From the NCBI RefSeq assembly GCF_030269925.1, contig NC_085127.1, forward strand, positions 7,075,501 to 7,139,500: a stretch of 64,000 bases of DNA, in the 5' to 3' direction. The notes beneath the pieces were generated by a model. It was not told the DNA's origin. It made no database searches and saw only the letters and a program-made list of their open reading frames with translations. The stretch is from Bombyx mori (taxonomy: Eukaryota > Arthropoda > Insecta > Lepidoptera > Bombycidae). Of the stretch, positions 52,214 through 62,582 are shown piece after piece (within the stretch, counting starts at the first letter, position 1; every line of letters starts with the position of its first letter). The translations under genes and the position numbers were made by a program.

Positions 52214-52331
52214 GTTTTTGTTCCTCTACTCGAGCTCTAGGCTCGGTTTACTGAGCTCCCGCCCCGAGACCCTCAGGGAAAGGGTGGCTCAGTTTCCCCT
52301 CCTACGAAGACCGTATCCCCCAAGACTTTCG
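52214..52331 (-). mobile_element. Very short LINE 3'-end insertion (118 bp)
   Basis: CAATCCTCTTTTATT is repeated exactly at 52199-52213 and 52332-52346. The insert is GC-rich; on the minus strand it begins CGAAAGTCTTGGGGGATACG and ends GGAACAAAAAC. A 15-bp duplication indicates target-primed retroposition of a severely truncated element. Confidence 0.75.
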
Positions 52332-52346
52332 CAATCCTCTTTTATT

Positions 52347-52628
52347 ATTATAATCATCATAATATAATATAAAATAATTATATTATGATAATCCTTGAAC
52401 TCAACATCTCACCGCCTCGGCGCCAAGAGTTAGCGATGCGTCTTAGGGCATGGTACTAATCATCCGTGCGGGCTGTTAATACGTCCCTCCATTAGTTACT
52501 AGTATCCAGTACCACCAGCTACTTCTATTTGACTATAGAAGGGGATTATTCGGATTGTCGATAATCCTGTTTTTAAGTCTGGGTTAACGGAGAGACCTCA
52601 GTCCTCTCTACGTTTCACACCATATTCA
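52347..52628. other. Mixed sequence, no gene seen
   Basis: A GC-richer portion (CACCGCCTCGGCGCCAAGAG, GAGAGACCTCAGTCCTCTC) may be another retroposon fragment, but I could not place it in a family. Confidence 0.35.
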
Positions 52629-52742
52629 ATAGGTAGCGGCTTGGCTCTGCCCCTAGCATTGCTGAAGTCCATGGGCGACGTTAACCGCTCACCATCAAGG
52701 TGGGCCGTATGCTCGTCTGCCTACAAGTGCAATAAAAAAAAA
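52629..52742 (+). repeat. AAGTCCATGGGC-type retroposon tail
   Basis: TAGCGGCTTGGCTCTGCCCC, ATTGCTGAAGTCCATGGGCG and CTACAAGTGCAATAAAAAAA; the best-preserved copy in the window. Confidence 0.82.
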
Positions 52743-52818
52743 TGTCCATGACAGTAATCTGAGAAATTAATCGAGATTATCCCTTCGTCTCCTTTTTACC
52801 ATCGCATCACTTGTCACC

Positions 52819-53005
52819 CGGGATGGATGTAATATGCTCTGCATAAACCCTGTTCCGCCCTCTCCTATAACTCCGACTGGGCTCCGGCCCGGTCCGGGGT
52901 AGGGCGCCGGCTGTGAGCGGCAGGAGTTTTTAGTGAGGTTCAACTCCCACATACCCCACCCGCGCGCGGACGGGGATCCGGGGATTTTCTCCTGTGGAAA
53001 AAAAA
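52819..53005 (+). mobile_element. LINE 3'-end insertion (187 bp) with 13-bp target duplication
   Basis: ATCACTTGTCACC occurs at 52806-52818 and 53006-53018. The insert carries AGGAGTTTTTAGTGAGG, TTCAACTCCCACATACCCCA and GGATTTTCTCCTGTGG before a short A run. This is the same tail family as the minus-strand insertion at 34134-34399. Confidence 0.85.
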
Positions 53006-53126
53006 ATCACTTGTCACCGGATTAGAGACCATCCATACAATCTGTAACCATTGCGTACATCCACAGTGCGTTTCCAGGGAACTTTTGTCTACATACCATC
53101 TGATTTGGATTGAACTCTATTATATA

Positions 53127-53371
53127 TTTTTTTTATTGCTTATATGGGTGGACGAGCTCACAGCCCACCTGGTGTTGAGTGGTTACTGGAGCCCATAGAC
53201 ATTTACAACGTAAATGCGCCACCCACCTTGAGATATAAGTTCTAAGGTCTCAGTGTAGTTACAACGGCTGCCCTACCCTTCAAACCGAAACGCATTACTG
53301 CTTCACGGCAGAAATAGGCAGGGCGGTGGTACCTACCCGTGCGGACTCACAAGAGGTCCTACCACCAGTAA
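53127..53371 (-). repeat. LINE 3'-tail repeat (AAGCAATAAA family)
   Basis: Minus-strand copy: TTTTTTTTATTGCTTATATG, GCTCACAGCCCACCTGGTG, CAAACCGAAACGCATTACTG and GAGGTCCTACCACCAGTAA. Confidence 0.88.
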
Positions 53372-53408
53372 CATGTCCTTCTTAAAATAAAGTTTCAGAA
53401 GTGTCTTT

Positions 53409-53520
53409 AGCGGTAGCGGCTCAGCTGTACCCTTGGCAATTCCTGTGGGCCATAGTAATTACTTACTGTCAGGTGAGCCGTAGATTCGTCTGCGTACAAA
53501 GGTGATAAAATATAGGAAAC
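53409..53520 (+). repeat. AAGTCCATGGGC-type tail, diverged
   Basis: TTAGCGGTAGCGGCTCAGCT, CCTGTGGGCCATAGTAATTA and TGAGCCGTAGATTCGTCTGC. Confidence 0.65.
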
Positions 53521-54550
53521 TTCGAAAATTGTTATTGTGAAATAGTATGCCAATCAACGCGACAAACTAATTGTGTTGTAAAAGACAGCCTATTGACTTT
53601 AAAATTTGTGACTAGTAGCGCTATCTACTAACGTATATTAAAGTGACATTGTAAAATTTCCAGTTTACTGTATTTTATGTTCATTTCGATCCGTTCAAGC
53701 ACCTATATTAATTTTTATATAAGCCCGCCTATTCATTATTGATAGACAACTAGTAAAAAAAATAGAGACTAAAACCCTATGTATGGATATCTTCTTGTAA
53801 TATCTAGATGCGCTCAGTGATCCCGTTTAGGGCTGTCAATTCCAGGTTTTGAAAAAAAATCCAAATCTATATTTTTAGATTTTCGGCGTCGTCGGCGTCC
53901 TATATATAGGATGTAATTTATCAAGTTTTTTTGATTAATTTTTAAGAGAATTAAACATAAAGAATAAAAAGGTAAATTGATGATACAACAATTAAAGTTA
54001 TACCTAATTTCGAATTTTATTTGGCTTTAATTTGTTGGCGAAACATAATTTCCGACTATTTCTACCCGATTAATTTGCGCTTAATAACTAATCATTGTAA
54101 TAATAATAACTAATTAATAACATTCATTGTTTCTTAACAACATAACATTGATAGTATTGATACCCACGAAAAACTCTAATAAATTTTAGAGTTCCACATG
54201 ATTTCACTTTCACAACATTCATTTCACTAGACTTGTGTCGCATTCAAGTGAAATATAAAAATGATATGTATATTCACAGAACAGTATTAAGTTGTATATG
54301 TCTCTCTCATTACCTTAAATTTATCTCTATATCCTTTATATCTAAAGCTCATTTCAGATGTGGTGTAGATTAGATGGATTTTTAAAGTGGAAAGAGAGTC
54401 GTTCAGTCAGATTCATCGAGTAAGGTTATTTAGAACCTAAGTCAGATTGCACATCAGCTGAACAAGCTGTAGGTAATTGAATGATTACCCAAATATGAAA
54501 CGTTTACGTTAAATCTGTGTAATAAGGTAAATACGGATTGCGTTGCGGAT

Positions 54551-55454
54551 TAGCGATGTGAACCGAATACAATTTCTGGCTCCGGTTTATTACCGGTTTT
54601 TTTTAGGTATTTTTAGGTTTTTTCCATAAAGGCTAAATAATCACTAAATAAAACAAATTTACGTACAAACGAAGAGTTTTCTTCATACAATTAATTGGGT
54701 GAGCATATTTTATATAGGCTTTTAATGATCATAATAATATATATTATCCAATAATAAAAAGCTTTTTATTTTTTATTTAATACTATTGTATTAAATCAAA
54801 ATTTTGATGCAAGAGGCATAGTTGGTCCACTGCGTCATTCAGAAGCCTGCTCCTTCTGGATGTTAGCACAATTACACCGAATTATTTTGTGGCGGCTTCA
54901 GTCTCAATGTCAGGCGGCTTCAGTCTCAAAATTCGCACTATATTCACTGCGGCCGCCGTGGCGTTCGGAATATCCCGTTTTTGCGAACGCAAAAAATCCA
55001 GAATACCAGGTTTTTCAAAATTGTTTGTGGTTTTTTCTGGCTGTTCCGATGATAAAGCGAGAGTTGAAAATTCTTCAAGAAGATTCCCCAGTTCACGACG
55101 CACCATCTCTTTTGCAGACACACATGTGCTCTGGTTGGCGAAAGCCATTTCTGAGTGTTGGGTGCAGATATGTGGATATTTGGGTCACGGTCCTCATTTC
55201 GTACGCTAAAAGTCTACCAACCATATAGTGGTTATTGCACTGTAGTTTTTGAATGTAATGCACGGTAATTTGATCAGGATCAGGAAACACGGTTTTTTTA
55301 ATATTTGTAGCTTGCATATTTGATCTGGTAGCACTGGTGTGAACTGTGAATGTAAAGCGTAAAAAAACGGTATTCTTAAATAAAAACCGGTATTTATCGG
55401 TATGTATAAAAACCGGTTTTTCTCCGGTTTTCTTCGAACCGGTTTACATCCCTA
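54551..55454 (-). mobile_element. hAT element (904 bp) with perfect 8-bp target duplication
   Basis: TTGCGGAT flanks both sides (54543-54550 and 55455-55462). Ends are TAGCGATGTGAACCG on the left and, reverse-complemented, TAGGGATGTAAACCGG on the right. Several ACCGG-T-rich repeats lie inside both ends. The interior carries a broken minus-strand coding remnant. Confidence 0.85.
54882..55317 (-). pseudogene. Broken hAT transposase fragment
   Basis: Two minus-strand frames overlap at about 55100-55148 and together resemble the C-terminal part of a hAT transposase: ITVHYIQKLQCNN, then ISTYLHPTLRNGF in one frame, then AKEMVRRELGNLLEEFSTL and GILDFLRSQKRD in the other. A frameshift separates them, and the start and dimerisation domain are missing. 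Confidence 0.5.
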
Positions 55455-55595
55455 TTGCGGATTGGTAAATTGCGAAGTGCTAAATTCTGTTATTGTATGT
55501 ATTTAAATATTACTCGTCCGAGATATTTATTGTATTCAAAGTGTATTGAAATTACGATAGATTAAAAGACAATTTAAAATAACTCAAGTCTAATA

Positions 55596-56010
55596 CAATC
55601 TATACTAGTATTATAAAGAGGAAAGATTTGTTTGTTTGTTTGTATTGAATAGACTCCGAAACTACTGAACCGATTTGAAAAATTCTTTCACTGTTTGGAA
55701 GCTACACTATTCCCGAGTGACATAGACTATAATCTGTATTGAAAAAAATTAAGGATCCTTACTAAAACTCCAATAATGTAACCCAAGGTGTAAAATTTTT
55801 TACATCGCGTGCCCTGCGAAAACTATCGATGATAGAATAAAATAATGTACTACGACATTGTAGAACACATTATTATTTACAAAAAGTGTCGCGACAGCAT
55901 ATGTGCTATGCCGCAATAAGTGTTATTTTATTTTTAAAAATAAAACAACGTCAAAATTGAAATTTTTGTTAAAGAACCGAGCGGAGCCGGAGCGGGCCGC
56001 TAGTAGACAA
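55596..56010 (+). repeat. Dispersed repeat (AAGAGGAAAGATTTG type)
   Basis: TAGTATTATAAAGAGGAAAG, a GTTT microsatellite, CCGATTTGAAAAATTCTTTC, ending GAGCGGGCCGCTAGTA. It is a longer relative of the copy at 10.7 kb. The CTAGT end hints at a Helitron, but the class was not established. Confidence 0.6.
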
Positions 56011-56902
56011 TAAAAACATTCAATACAATTTTTTTTTTTCATAATACATCCAGTTCAGCATATCGCGTAATTTGACCTGTGCGTTGGTAAAATCTTACGT
56101 GTTGAACATTAGCCTACTGATTTCTAAATACGCCAACCTAATTTGATTAACGCACAGTAATTCTGCAATTGCATTTATTTATCCTCATTTGATTGTCTCA
56201 TGCCTGTTGAGTAGGTATGTAAGTAAATTATATGTCTAAAAATTATTTCAAAATAAACAGTATCGTCACAGCTTTGATTTACCTCACACTGGGCTCTATC
56301 AATCAAACATTTCAGTTTGATAAATAGCTCATTACAAAAGAGTTATATAATATATATTTTTTCAGTGATGTGTTTTGCGCAACTCTGATTTTCACGATAT
56401 AATTACGATAAAAATTACAGATACGTCCCTTATTACTTTTTTTTTACTACTTTGCTTACTACTGTTTTTTTACTACTCTTTATCTCAAAAAGATAACATT
56501 AGCTTAGAAAGAAGTTGTTGCTGGTATTCGATGATTACCAAACGAGTCCTTAGGTTTTACTTAATAATTTCTATTGATACCTAATTTAAAACATTACAAT
56601 TTTCTTTACAATGGTAAAAATACATGTTCTGTGGAATATAAGATGTGGTAGTTTGAATAACATCGTTTCATTTTATTCACATACCTAATATAAAATTATC
56701 ATTATGATATGAAATTAAACTAAATTATTGATAGCTATCAAAATTGTCAATTAGGTACTGTATAAGTCTACGTCTTGGTGTATATAGATATCTTGTTATG
56801 TAATAGTAGTAGCCTACCAGCGAATAGGTAGGAAAAAATTAAGTACGTCACTACCGCTATATGCCTTGGTTATTTTCACAATGGTTGGAGCAATAACACC
56901 TT
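56011..56902. other. AT-rich intergenic DNA
   Basis: No supported feature apart from a short TACCAGCGAATAGGTAGGAA piece of Bm1 near 56817. Confidence 0.5.
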
Positions 56903-57152
56903 ATTACTGATGGTAGGACCTCTTGTCAGAACCGAGCGGGTAGGTACCACCAGCCTGCCTATTTCTGCTGTAAAGCCGTAATGCATTTCGGTTTCAAGGG
57001 TGGGGCAGCCGTTGTAACTATACTTGACACCTTAGAACTTATATCTCAAGGTGGGTGGCGCATTTACGTTGTAGATGTCTATGGGCTTCAATAACCACTT
57101 AACACCAGGTGGGCTGTGAGCTTGTCCACCCATCTAAGCAATGAAAAAAAAC
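56903..57152 (+). repeat. LINE 3'-tail repeat (AAGCAATAAA family)
   Basis: TTACTGATGGTAGGACCTCT, GGTTTCAAGGGTGGGGCAGC, CACCAGGTGGGCTGTGAGC and TAAGCAATGAAAAAAA. Confidence 0.87.
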
Positions 57153-57654
57153 CTTAAGCTGCTGCAACAGCGTCGCGATTTTTATCATTGGTGGAGCAGG
57201 AATATATCGCTCAACTAACTCAAACTTACGAATTTATAAGTAGATCAAGATAGACATACGTAAATATTCAGTTAGATGTATGAAATTGTGAATGTCTCGT
57301 TGTGAATGGAAACTAAAGAGTGTTGTAGCTGTTTCGTTTGTGATAAATGTTGGCTATGACTTGCCTAATTGATCTTGCCAAAAGAATGACAATAGTATAT
57401 TATTAATTGACTAATAGGTACTCATGCTGTTAAAAATGAAATAAACGGTTGGACGATAATAACTCTAGTAAACGACAACACGTTGGTCACATTATTAGAG
57501 CTTTAGTAAGGATACTAAAAAAAAAACAAAACGGTTGTCTGTAAAGTCGGTTTACTGACTATAGTTGAACGTGACAACGTCCTAAGAAAAACTGATGGAA
57601 TGGTTTCATTTTTCAAAAGATTTTTTTTTATTTGTTTGATAGATATTTTGTATG

Positions 57655-57712
57655 GACACCACATTCATTTTTTAATTGGCCCATTTTTTAAAAAGGTTGC
57701 CCACCCCTAGAT
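57655..57712. repeat. hAT end fragment
   Basis: TTTTTAATTGGCCCATTTTT and AAAAGGTTGCCCACCCCTAG resemble the right end of the element at 2738-3025. No left end was found. Confidence 0.45.
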
Positions 57713-57867
57713 CCAGATTCTAGACAGTTAAAAAATAACCTTTCAATTTCTAATTTTATATGTTGCCGTAATCTTGCCGTAGTCTTGACTAGGATCACCA
57801 GTATAATAAGTGGTTCGGCTTCCTGTTTATGTGTATTTTTTGTTTTGTTTTTAACTTAAACTTATTT

Positions 57868-58010
57868 ACATATTAGCTGCGCCCGCGGCTTCGCCCGCAA
57901 CAATCAGTTTCATATTAAAATATAAGACGATTCAGAAAGCTAACTATCTAAGATAGTTTTAGGTGAAAATACATACACACATACACTCTCTTAAATATAT
58001 AAGTATAGAT
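57868..58010. repeat. Dispersed repeat (GCGCCCGCGGCTTCGCCCGC type)
   Basis: TAGCTGCGCCCGCGGCTTCG marks the border of a repeat known to me from many moth genomes; it extends through ACACACATACACTCTC. Confidence 0.5.
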
Positions 58011-59218
58011 CTCATATCAATTAGACCTATGGTTCAAAAGATAGCATCACTGCCACTACCGCCACCTATCCGGCACTAACGTAACTATGTTCGTCAAAGT
58101 TATTATGCCGCCCTTTATTTGTGAAAAATTTAATATCCATTGAGCTAATGGTTCTCGAGTTTTAGGTGGACATACAACACATATTTTCTCTTTTACATGT
58201 ATAGATAGATTATTATAATTGTATTCATACATGGAGAATGAGGTGGGCCCCTTTATAATGTGCACTTAAACAAAAGGAAGAGAATATTAACCTTTAATTC
58301 GAAATTTTATGTACCGATCTTGGATCAACAAATTTTTTTATTGTAGTATTTCTGAGAATTTCGATGAAATGAAAAACAATATTCCGAACGATACTTTAAT
58401 GCACTTGCAATTTTACAATATCCAAGATCGTGGCTAATAATGCTAATTTTGCTCTTTGTGTGATTTGATTATTTGTGTGCATGTACTTACAAAAAATTCA
58501 AAAGAAATAGACGCATTATCTAAAATTTAATAAACAGATATATCCGGGGCGGAAAATTCGGAAAAGTAATATCCACTGGCTAGTAAAGGTGGTAGGTATA
58601 CGATATGTATTATTTTTCGCTGAAAAAAAATGAGAGACTTATTGATTCACATTTAACTGAATGTGCCAGGATCGCAGATGGCTTATAAAATTAAAACCGA
58701 TAAAATTAGATATTCAATAACGGGAAGGTGGTGTTGTATCTCCGCCATTTTGGCGCTTCGGTTATACGAGGGGTCGGACGAAGGGGGACCGCGCATGCGT
58801 AGTAATCTACCCGCACCCAGCTTAGGGTCGGGACCTCCGCAAGTGCGATGTCTAAAAACACGTTATTCTTTCCCCTAATTCTACTAACCTAGTACGTCTT
58901 AATAAACGGGATAAATAATACACGCCCTAATTTCGTGAAGAACGTCTAATCGCCCTCCGATTTTCTTTGCTTTCGCGTTAATTGTTGGCCTTCGTCTGAT
59001 TCAACATTGCGAACAATGACAGGCAACGGCTGATCAGAAAGTGATTCATTTGTGCTATATTTATTATGTTGATCGTTCGATCAGACATCTTAATGAGTAG
59101 ACAATGAGTGAGAGCATCCGTTTTAGCACTAAAACTGTTGCGATGTGGGTGACCAAGTGACATTATGTTTTAGTAACATCATCAAATGACAACAGTAATG
59201 GGATGACATTAAATACAG
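58011..59218. other. Region upstream of the 59.2-kb gene
   Basis: A GC-richer segment (about 58720-58860, with GGGACCGCGCATGCGTAGTA) could be part of a promoter or first exon of the gene starting at 59219. No splice-supported exon was found. Confidence 0.35.
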
Positions 59219-59610
59219 ATGGAAAAGGTTTGGCGTCGAGTCGGTCTCCATTCCTCCCGTAAGAAGAGGGATGGAAGTGGTACTAGCCAGGAAGTGGCGT
59301 CATCGGTTCCACAGGAAGCAGAATATCAAAACATTCACACATTAAGAACAGCTGATCTGATTAGACAACGACAGGGCGAGGAGAAGTCGACTTTACGTTC
59401 TTCGTACATAATAAGAAACGGAGATAATTTTATTTTGGTTGAGAGAAGACGAAGGAGACGTCGCAGAAGCGGCACGAGAGCATCATCCGGCGGAAGACAC
59501 CACACTCCCCCCGTTGAGGAGAGTACTCGCACTGAGCAGAAACGCCGTCGGCCACCAACTAAGCTTAAGATCTTCGGAATACAGTGGCCGCTGCATTCCA
59601 GTGATACAAG
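59219..59610 (+). CDS. Exon 1 of an unrecognised basic protein (residues 1-131)
   Basis: An open frame starts at ATG 59219, with an in-frame TAA nine bases upstream, and runs to a donor (ATACAAG followed by GTTTGT) at 59610. It encodes MEKVWRRVGLHSSRKKR, then LRTADLIRQRQ, SSYIIRNGDNFILVE and an arginine run of eight residues, with a Ser/Thr/Pro/Arg-rich end. The base composition and the in-frame junction to the exon at 61419 argue that it is real. The sequence CAG just before the ATG could also be a splice acceptor, so an upstream non-coding exon is possible. I do not recognise the family. There are no membrane segments or signal peptide; the basic, Ser-rich character suggests a cytoplasmic, cortical or nuclear scaffold-type protein, which is only a guess. 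Confidence 0.6.
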
Positions 59611-59904
59611 GTTTGTGTTTAAACTACAGTAGCTTGAAATCTCTTGAAATGTAAAATTAATCTAGATTTACGTAGAAATGGAGGGAGGATAAGTGCAAAT
59701 TCATTGAGCGTGGTTGCAAATAAATTTCCCGCCCATAAATATTCATTTGGTTCTTGATAAAAGAATAAATATTTATATTCTATTCATAGTTCTCATGTGT
59801 CATTATTTTAGTAATCGAAGTTAGAAGAACAGCAGTGTGTTATCAGTTATTTATTTTATTAACGATTTTATTAGATATGTACATATTTCTTGCATTTTAT
59901 TGTC

Positions 59905-60180
59905 TTCCCTAAGCTGATAAGAGGCTATATCAGCGGAACCGAACGAGTAGGTGAGCTCACGGGGCTCAAACCTGGCGAAGTTGCTAACACTGACCCTAGC
60001 AAGAGCAGTGCTTCGCAGAATCTACCACCGGATCGAAAACGCGACCCACTGAGAAGATCCGGCGAGAAACTCAGTGGGCTGTGTCTGTGGGTTAGTTTAC
60101 TCGTCGAACCCTTCGTCGCAAGCAACGGGTTCGACGAGAACTTGAGGTACCTAAAACACCGTTAGTGGATCGGGACTCAT
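59905..60180 (+). repeat. Bm1-type SINE
   Basis: CCCTAAGCTGATAAGAGGC, GAGTAGGTGAGCTCACGGGG, CTACCACCGGATCGAAAACG and GCAACGGGTTCGACGAGAAC. It lies in the intron between the exons at 59219 and 61419. Confidence 0.82.
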
Positions 60181-60743
60181 CTTTAATTTGATATTATTGC
60201 ATCTTAAAAATTGCAATTGTTGCTTAACATTTATTTTGTTGTTTGACATGGATTTGTATTTAATTATTAACTAGGTTTTCTCATAGTCCCACTTTATTTT
60301 TATATACAAGTATACCTTTTATACAAAGGTCATTTTGTATTGTTTTATATAACGCGCTGCGAAAATATTTATCGCTTAAGTTTAATCTCAAAAGATTAAA
60401 AACACAAAATTTCCGATTGAAACCCAAAATATAATAATTGAAAGTCAAACATCTACCTAAATAAATAAATAGTGAACTGATTTTAAGTACACAGTTTTTA
60501 TATATCTTCAGATGCGGGTTTGTTAAAAATCGAAATGATAGTCTTCTTAGTATATTGAAATTTTTATATGCTAATTATTGTTGTCGTATATTTTCGTACA
60601 CATAAATCTAACTAAATAATCATATTGGTCAAAGAACTAATATATTACAAATTATACTTTAATAAAATTTCGAATTACAATATAAATGAGTACATATTGG
60701 TTTACTCTTTTCTCACGAAGTAGTAAATAAGTAGTACTGTAAC

Positions 60744-61026
60744 AATGGATCTAGGATTTCCGGGATCCAGTCTCGGTGCTTTTAGGTCCTTCAAGGACGA
60801 GCGAACGAACTCACTGAAATAACTAACTCAATGAACTAAACTCATAGACACAGCCCAGTGGGTTTCTCGTCGAATCTTCTCAGTGGATTGCGATTCCGAT
60901 CCGGTGGTAGATTCTGCTGATGGCTAGTGTTAGCAAATTCTCTCAGGTTGACCCGTGAGCTCACCTACCTGTCCAGGCGTAGCTGGTAAAGCCCCTTATG
61001 CTACCAGCGAATAGGTAGGGAAAAAA
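60744..61026 (-). repeat. Bm1-type SINE, minus strand
   Basis: AGACACAGCCCAGTGGGTTT, AGTGGATTGCGATTCCGATC, GTGAGCTCACCTACCTGTCC and TACCAGCGAATAGGTAGGGA. It lies in the same intron as the copy at 59.9 kb, opposite in orientation. Confidence 0.8.
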
Positions 61027-61230
61027 AGAAACTAGTTTTTTACAAAAGTATACTTTATCGGGCGGAGAGTTACTTTCTATCCCGAATTCATGACACGGTA
61101 TCCATTTTTGTATATTTACAAATATATTATGTAATAAAGTTGAAATTGTATTATTCGATTTACAATAAAAAATAAAGAACTAAAAGTATGTATTGTTATC
61201 AAATTAGTCAATAAATATAACTATATGTTG

Positions 61231-61368
61231 CTGTACTGAGACCTTAGAACTTATATCTCTATAAGGTGGGTGGTGCATTTACGTTGTAGATGTCTATGGG
61301 CTCCAGTAATCACTTAATATCAGGTGGGCTGTGAGCTCGTCCACCCATCGAAGCAATAAAAAAAAATA
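61231..61368 (+). repeat. LINE 3'-tail repeat (AAGCAATAAA family), 5'-truncated
   Basis: TGTACTGAGACCTTAGAACT, ATCAGGTGGGCTGTGAGC and GAAGCAATAAAAAAAAA. It ends about 50 bp before the acceptor of the exon at 61419. Confidence 0.82.
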
Positions 61369-61418
61369 CAAACCAAAAAGGTGTGTTAATTTTCCGTGAA
61401 TTTACAAATTTTCAACAG

Positions 61419-61554
61419 GCACACTTCAATTACTCGCCGCTTCTGCCGAGGGAGGAGATCGCGAGAGGACAACGAACTTTACCGCTCAAACAGCTTCAAG
61501 TTTGAGAGGTTCACCAGAGACTCGGCAGCCGATGAGTTCGCGACTGGATCACAG
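61419..61554 (+). CDS. Exon 2 of the same unrecognised protein (residues 131-176)
   Basis: Acceptor AATTTTCAACAG, donor GTGAGG. The 136-nt exon begins in exactly the phase left by the exon at 59219-59610 and encodes HTSITRRFCRGRRSRE, then DNELYRSNSFKFERFTR and DSAADEFATGSQ, ending in phase 0. The RSNSFKFERF segment looks like a phosphorylatable basic motif. No further exon could be identified before the right edge, so the gene continues outside the window. I do not recognise the family. Confidence 0.65.
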
Positions 61555-61593
61555 GTGAGGCTAATTTTTATTATGCTTTATCACTACATAGTA

Positions 61594-61798
61594 TAAAACA
61601 AAGTCGCTTTCTCTGTCCCTGTATTCCTATGTATGCTTAAATCTTTAAAACAACGAAACGGATTTTGATGCGGTTTTTTTTAATAGATAGAGTGATTGAA
61701 GAGGAAGGTTTATATGTATGTAATAACATTCATTAAATAGTGGAGAAATCAATAATAAATTACAGTTTCCCAAGCGAAGCGAGGGCGGGTCGCTAGTT
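61594..61798 (+). repeat. Dispersed repeat (AAAGTCGCTTTCTCTGTCC type)
   Basis: AAAACAAAGTCGCTTTCTCT, ACGGATTTTGATGCGGTTTT and the end AAGCGAGGGCGGGTCGCTAG, which it shares with the copy at 10.7 kb. Confidence 0.6.
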
Positions 61799-61805
61799 AA
61801 CCTAT

Positions 61806-61918
61806 ATTTTTTTATTGCCCTTATTGGCAGACGAGCGTATGGCCCACCTGATGGTGAGTGGTTACCGTTGCCCATGGACGTCAGCAATGCAAGAGGAAAA
61901 GCTAAGCCGATGCCTACC
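61806..61918 (-). repeat. AAGTCCATGGGC-type retroposon tail
   Basis: TTTTTTATTGCCCTTATTGG, TGGCCCACCTGATGGTGAG and GCCCATGGACGTCAGCAATG. Confidence 0.78.
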
Positions 61919-62064
61919 GTAAAATTGTATGTTACGCCGTCGAATTCTTTTATACAGGCTATTGGGATATCAGTATATCAGAAGTATATTCCGTAAAATC
62001 CTTTAAGCTTCTGGATACCTATCCGGAAAGATTGGTACTTACATTTCATCCTGCCATCCCATCA

Positions 62065-62340
62065 ACGGTCGTCTGGTGTAGTGGTAAGTGACATGGTTAC
62101 TACACAAGGGGGTCGCGGGTTCGAATCCCGCCAAGAGAAGATATTTGTATGATAAATATAAATGTCTTTTCCAGGGTTATGGATGTATATTAAATATATG
62201 TATGTGTATAATAAAAATATTACATTTATTTCCGTTATCTGGTACCTGTAACACAAGTTCTTTACGAACTTAGCACGGGACCTGTTAACGTGGCGTGATT
62301 GTTAGTAAATACTTATATTTATTTATATTTATATCCTAAT
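62065..62340 (+). mobile_element. tRNA-derived SINE
   Basis: A tRNA-like head has an A box (TGGTGTAGTGG) and a B box (GGTTCGAATCC) within a perfect 5-bp T-arm stem (GCGGG/CCCGC). The acceptor stem does not pair. A tail with ATTTGTATGATAAATAT, TACGAACTTAGCACGGGACC and an ATTT repeat follows, as in the tRNA-derived SINEs common in moths. Confidence 0.8.
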
Positions 62341-62582
62341 TTTTTTATTGCTTAGATGGGTGGACGAGCTCACAGCCCACCTGGTGTTAAGTGGTTATTG
62401 GAGCCCATAGACATCCACAACGTAAATGTGCCACCCACCTTGAGATAGAATTTCCAAGGTCTCAAGTATAGTTACAACGGCTGCCCCACCCTTCAAACCG
62501 AAACGCATTACTACTTCACGGCAGAAATAGGCAGGGTGGTGGTACCTACCCGCGCGGGCTCACAAGAGGTCCTGCCGCCAGT
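62341..62582 (-). repeat. LINE 3'-tail repeat (AAGCAATAAA family)
   Basis: TTTTTTATTGCTTAGATGGG, GCTCACAGCCCACCTGGTG, CAAACCGAAACGCATTACTA and AGAGGTCCTGCCGCCAG. It abuts the tail of the SINE at 62065-62340. Confidence 0.87.

Noticed and set aside
62071..62141. Possible functional tRNA gene
   Set aside because: A and B boxes and the T-arm are good, but the acceptor stem does not pair and the sequence continues into a typical SINE tail.
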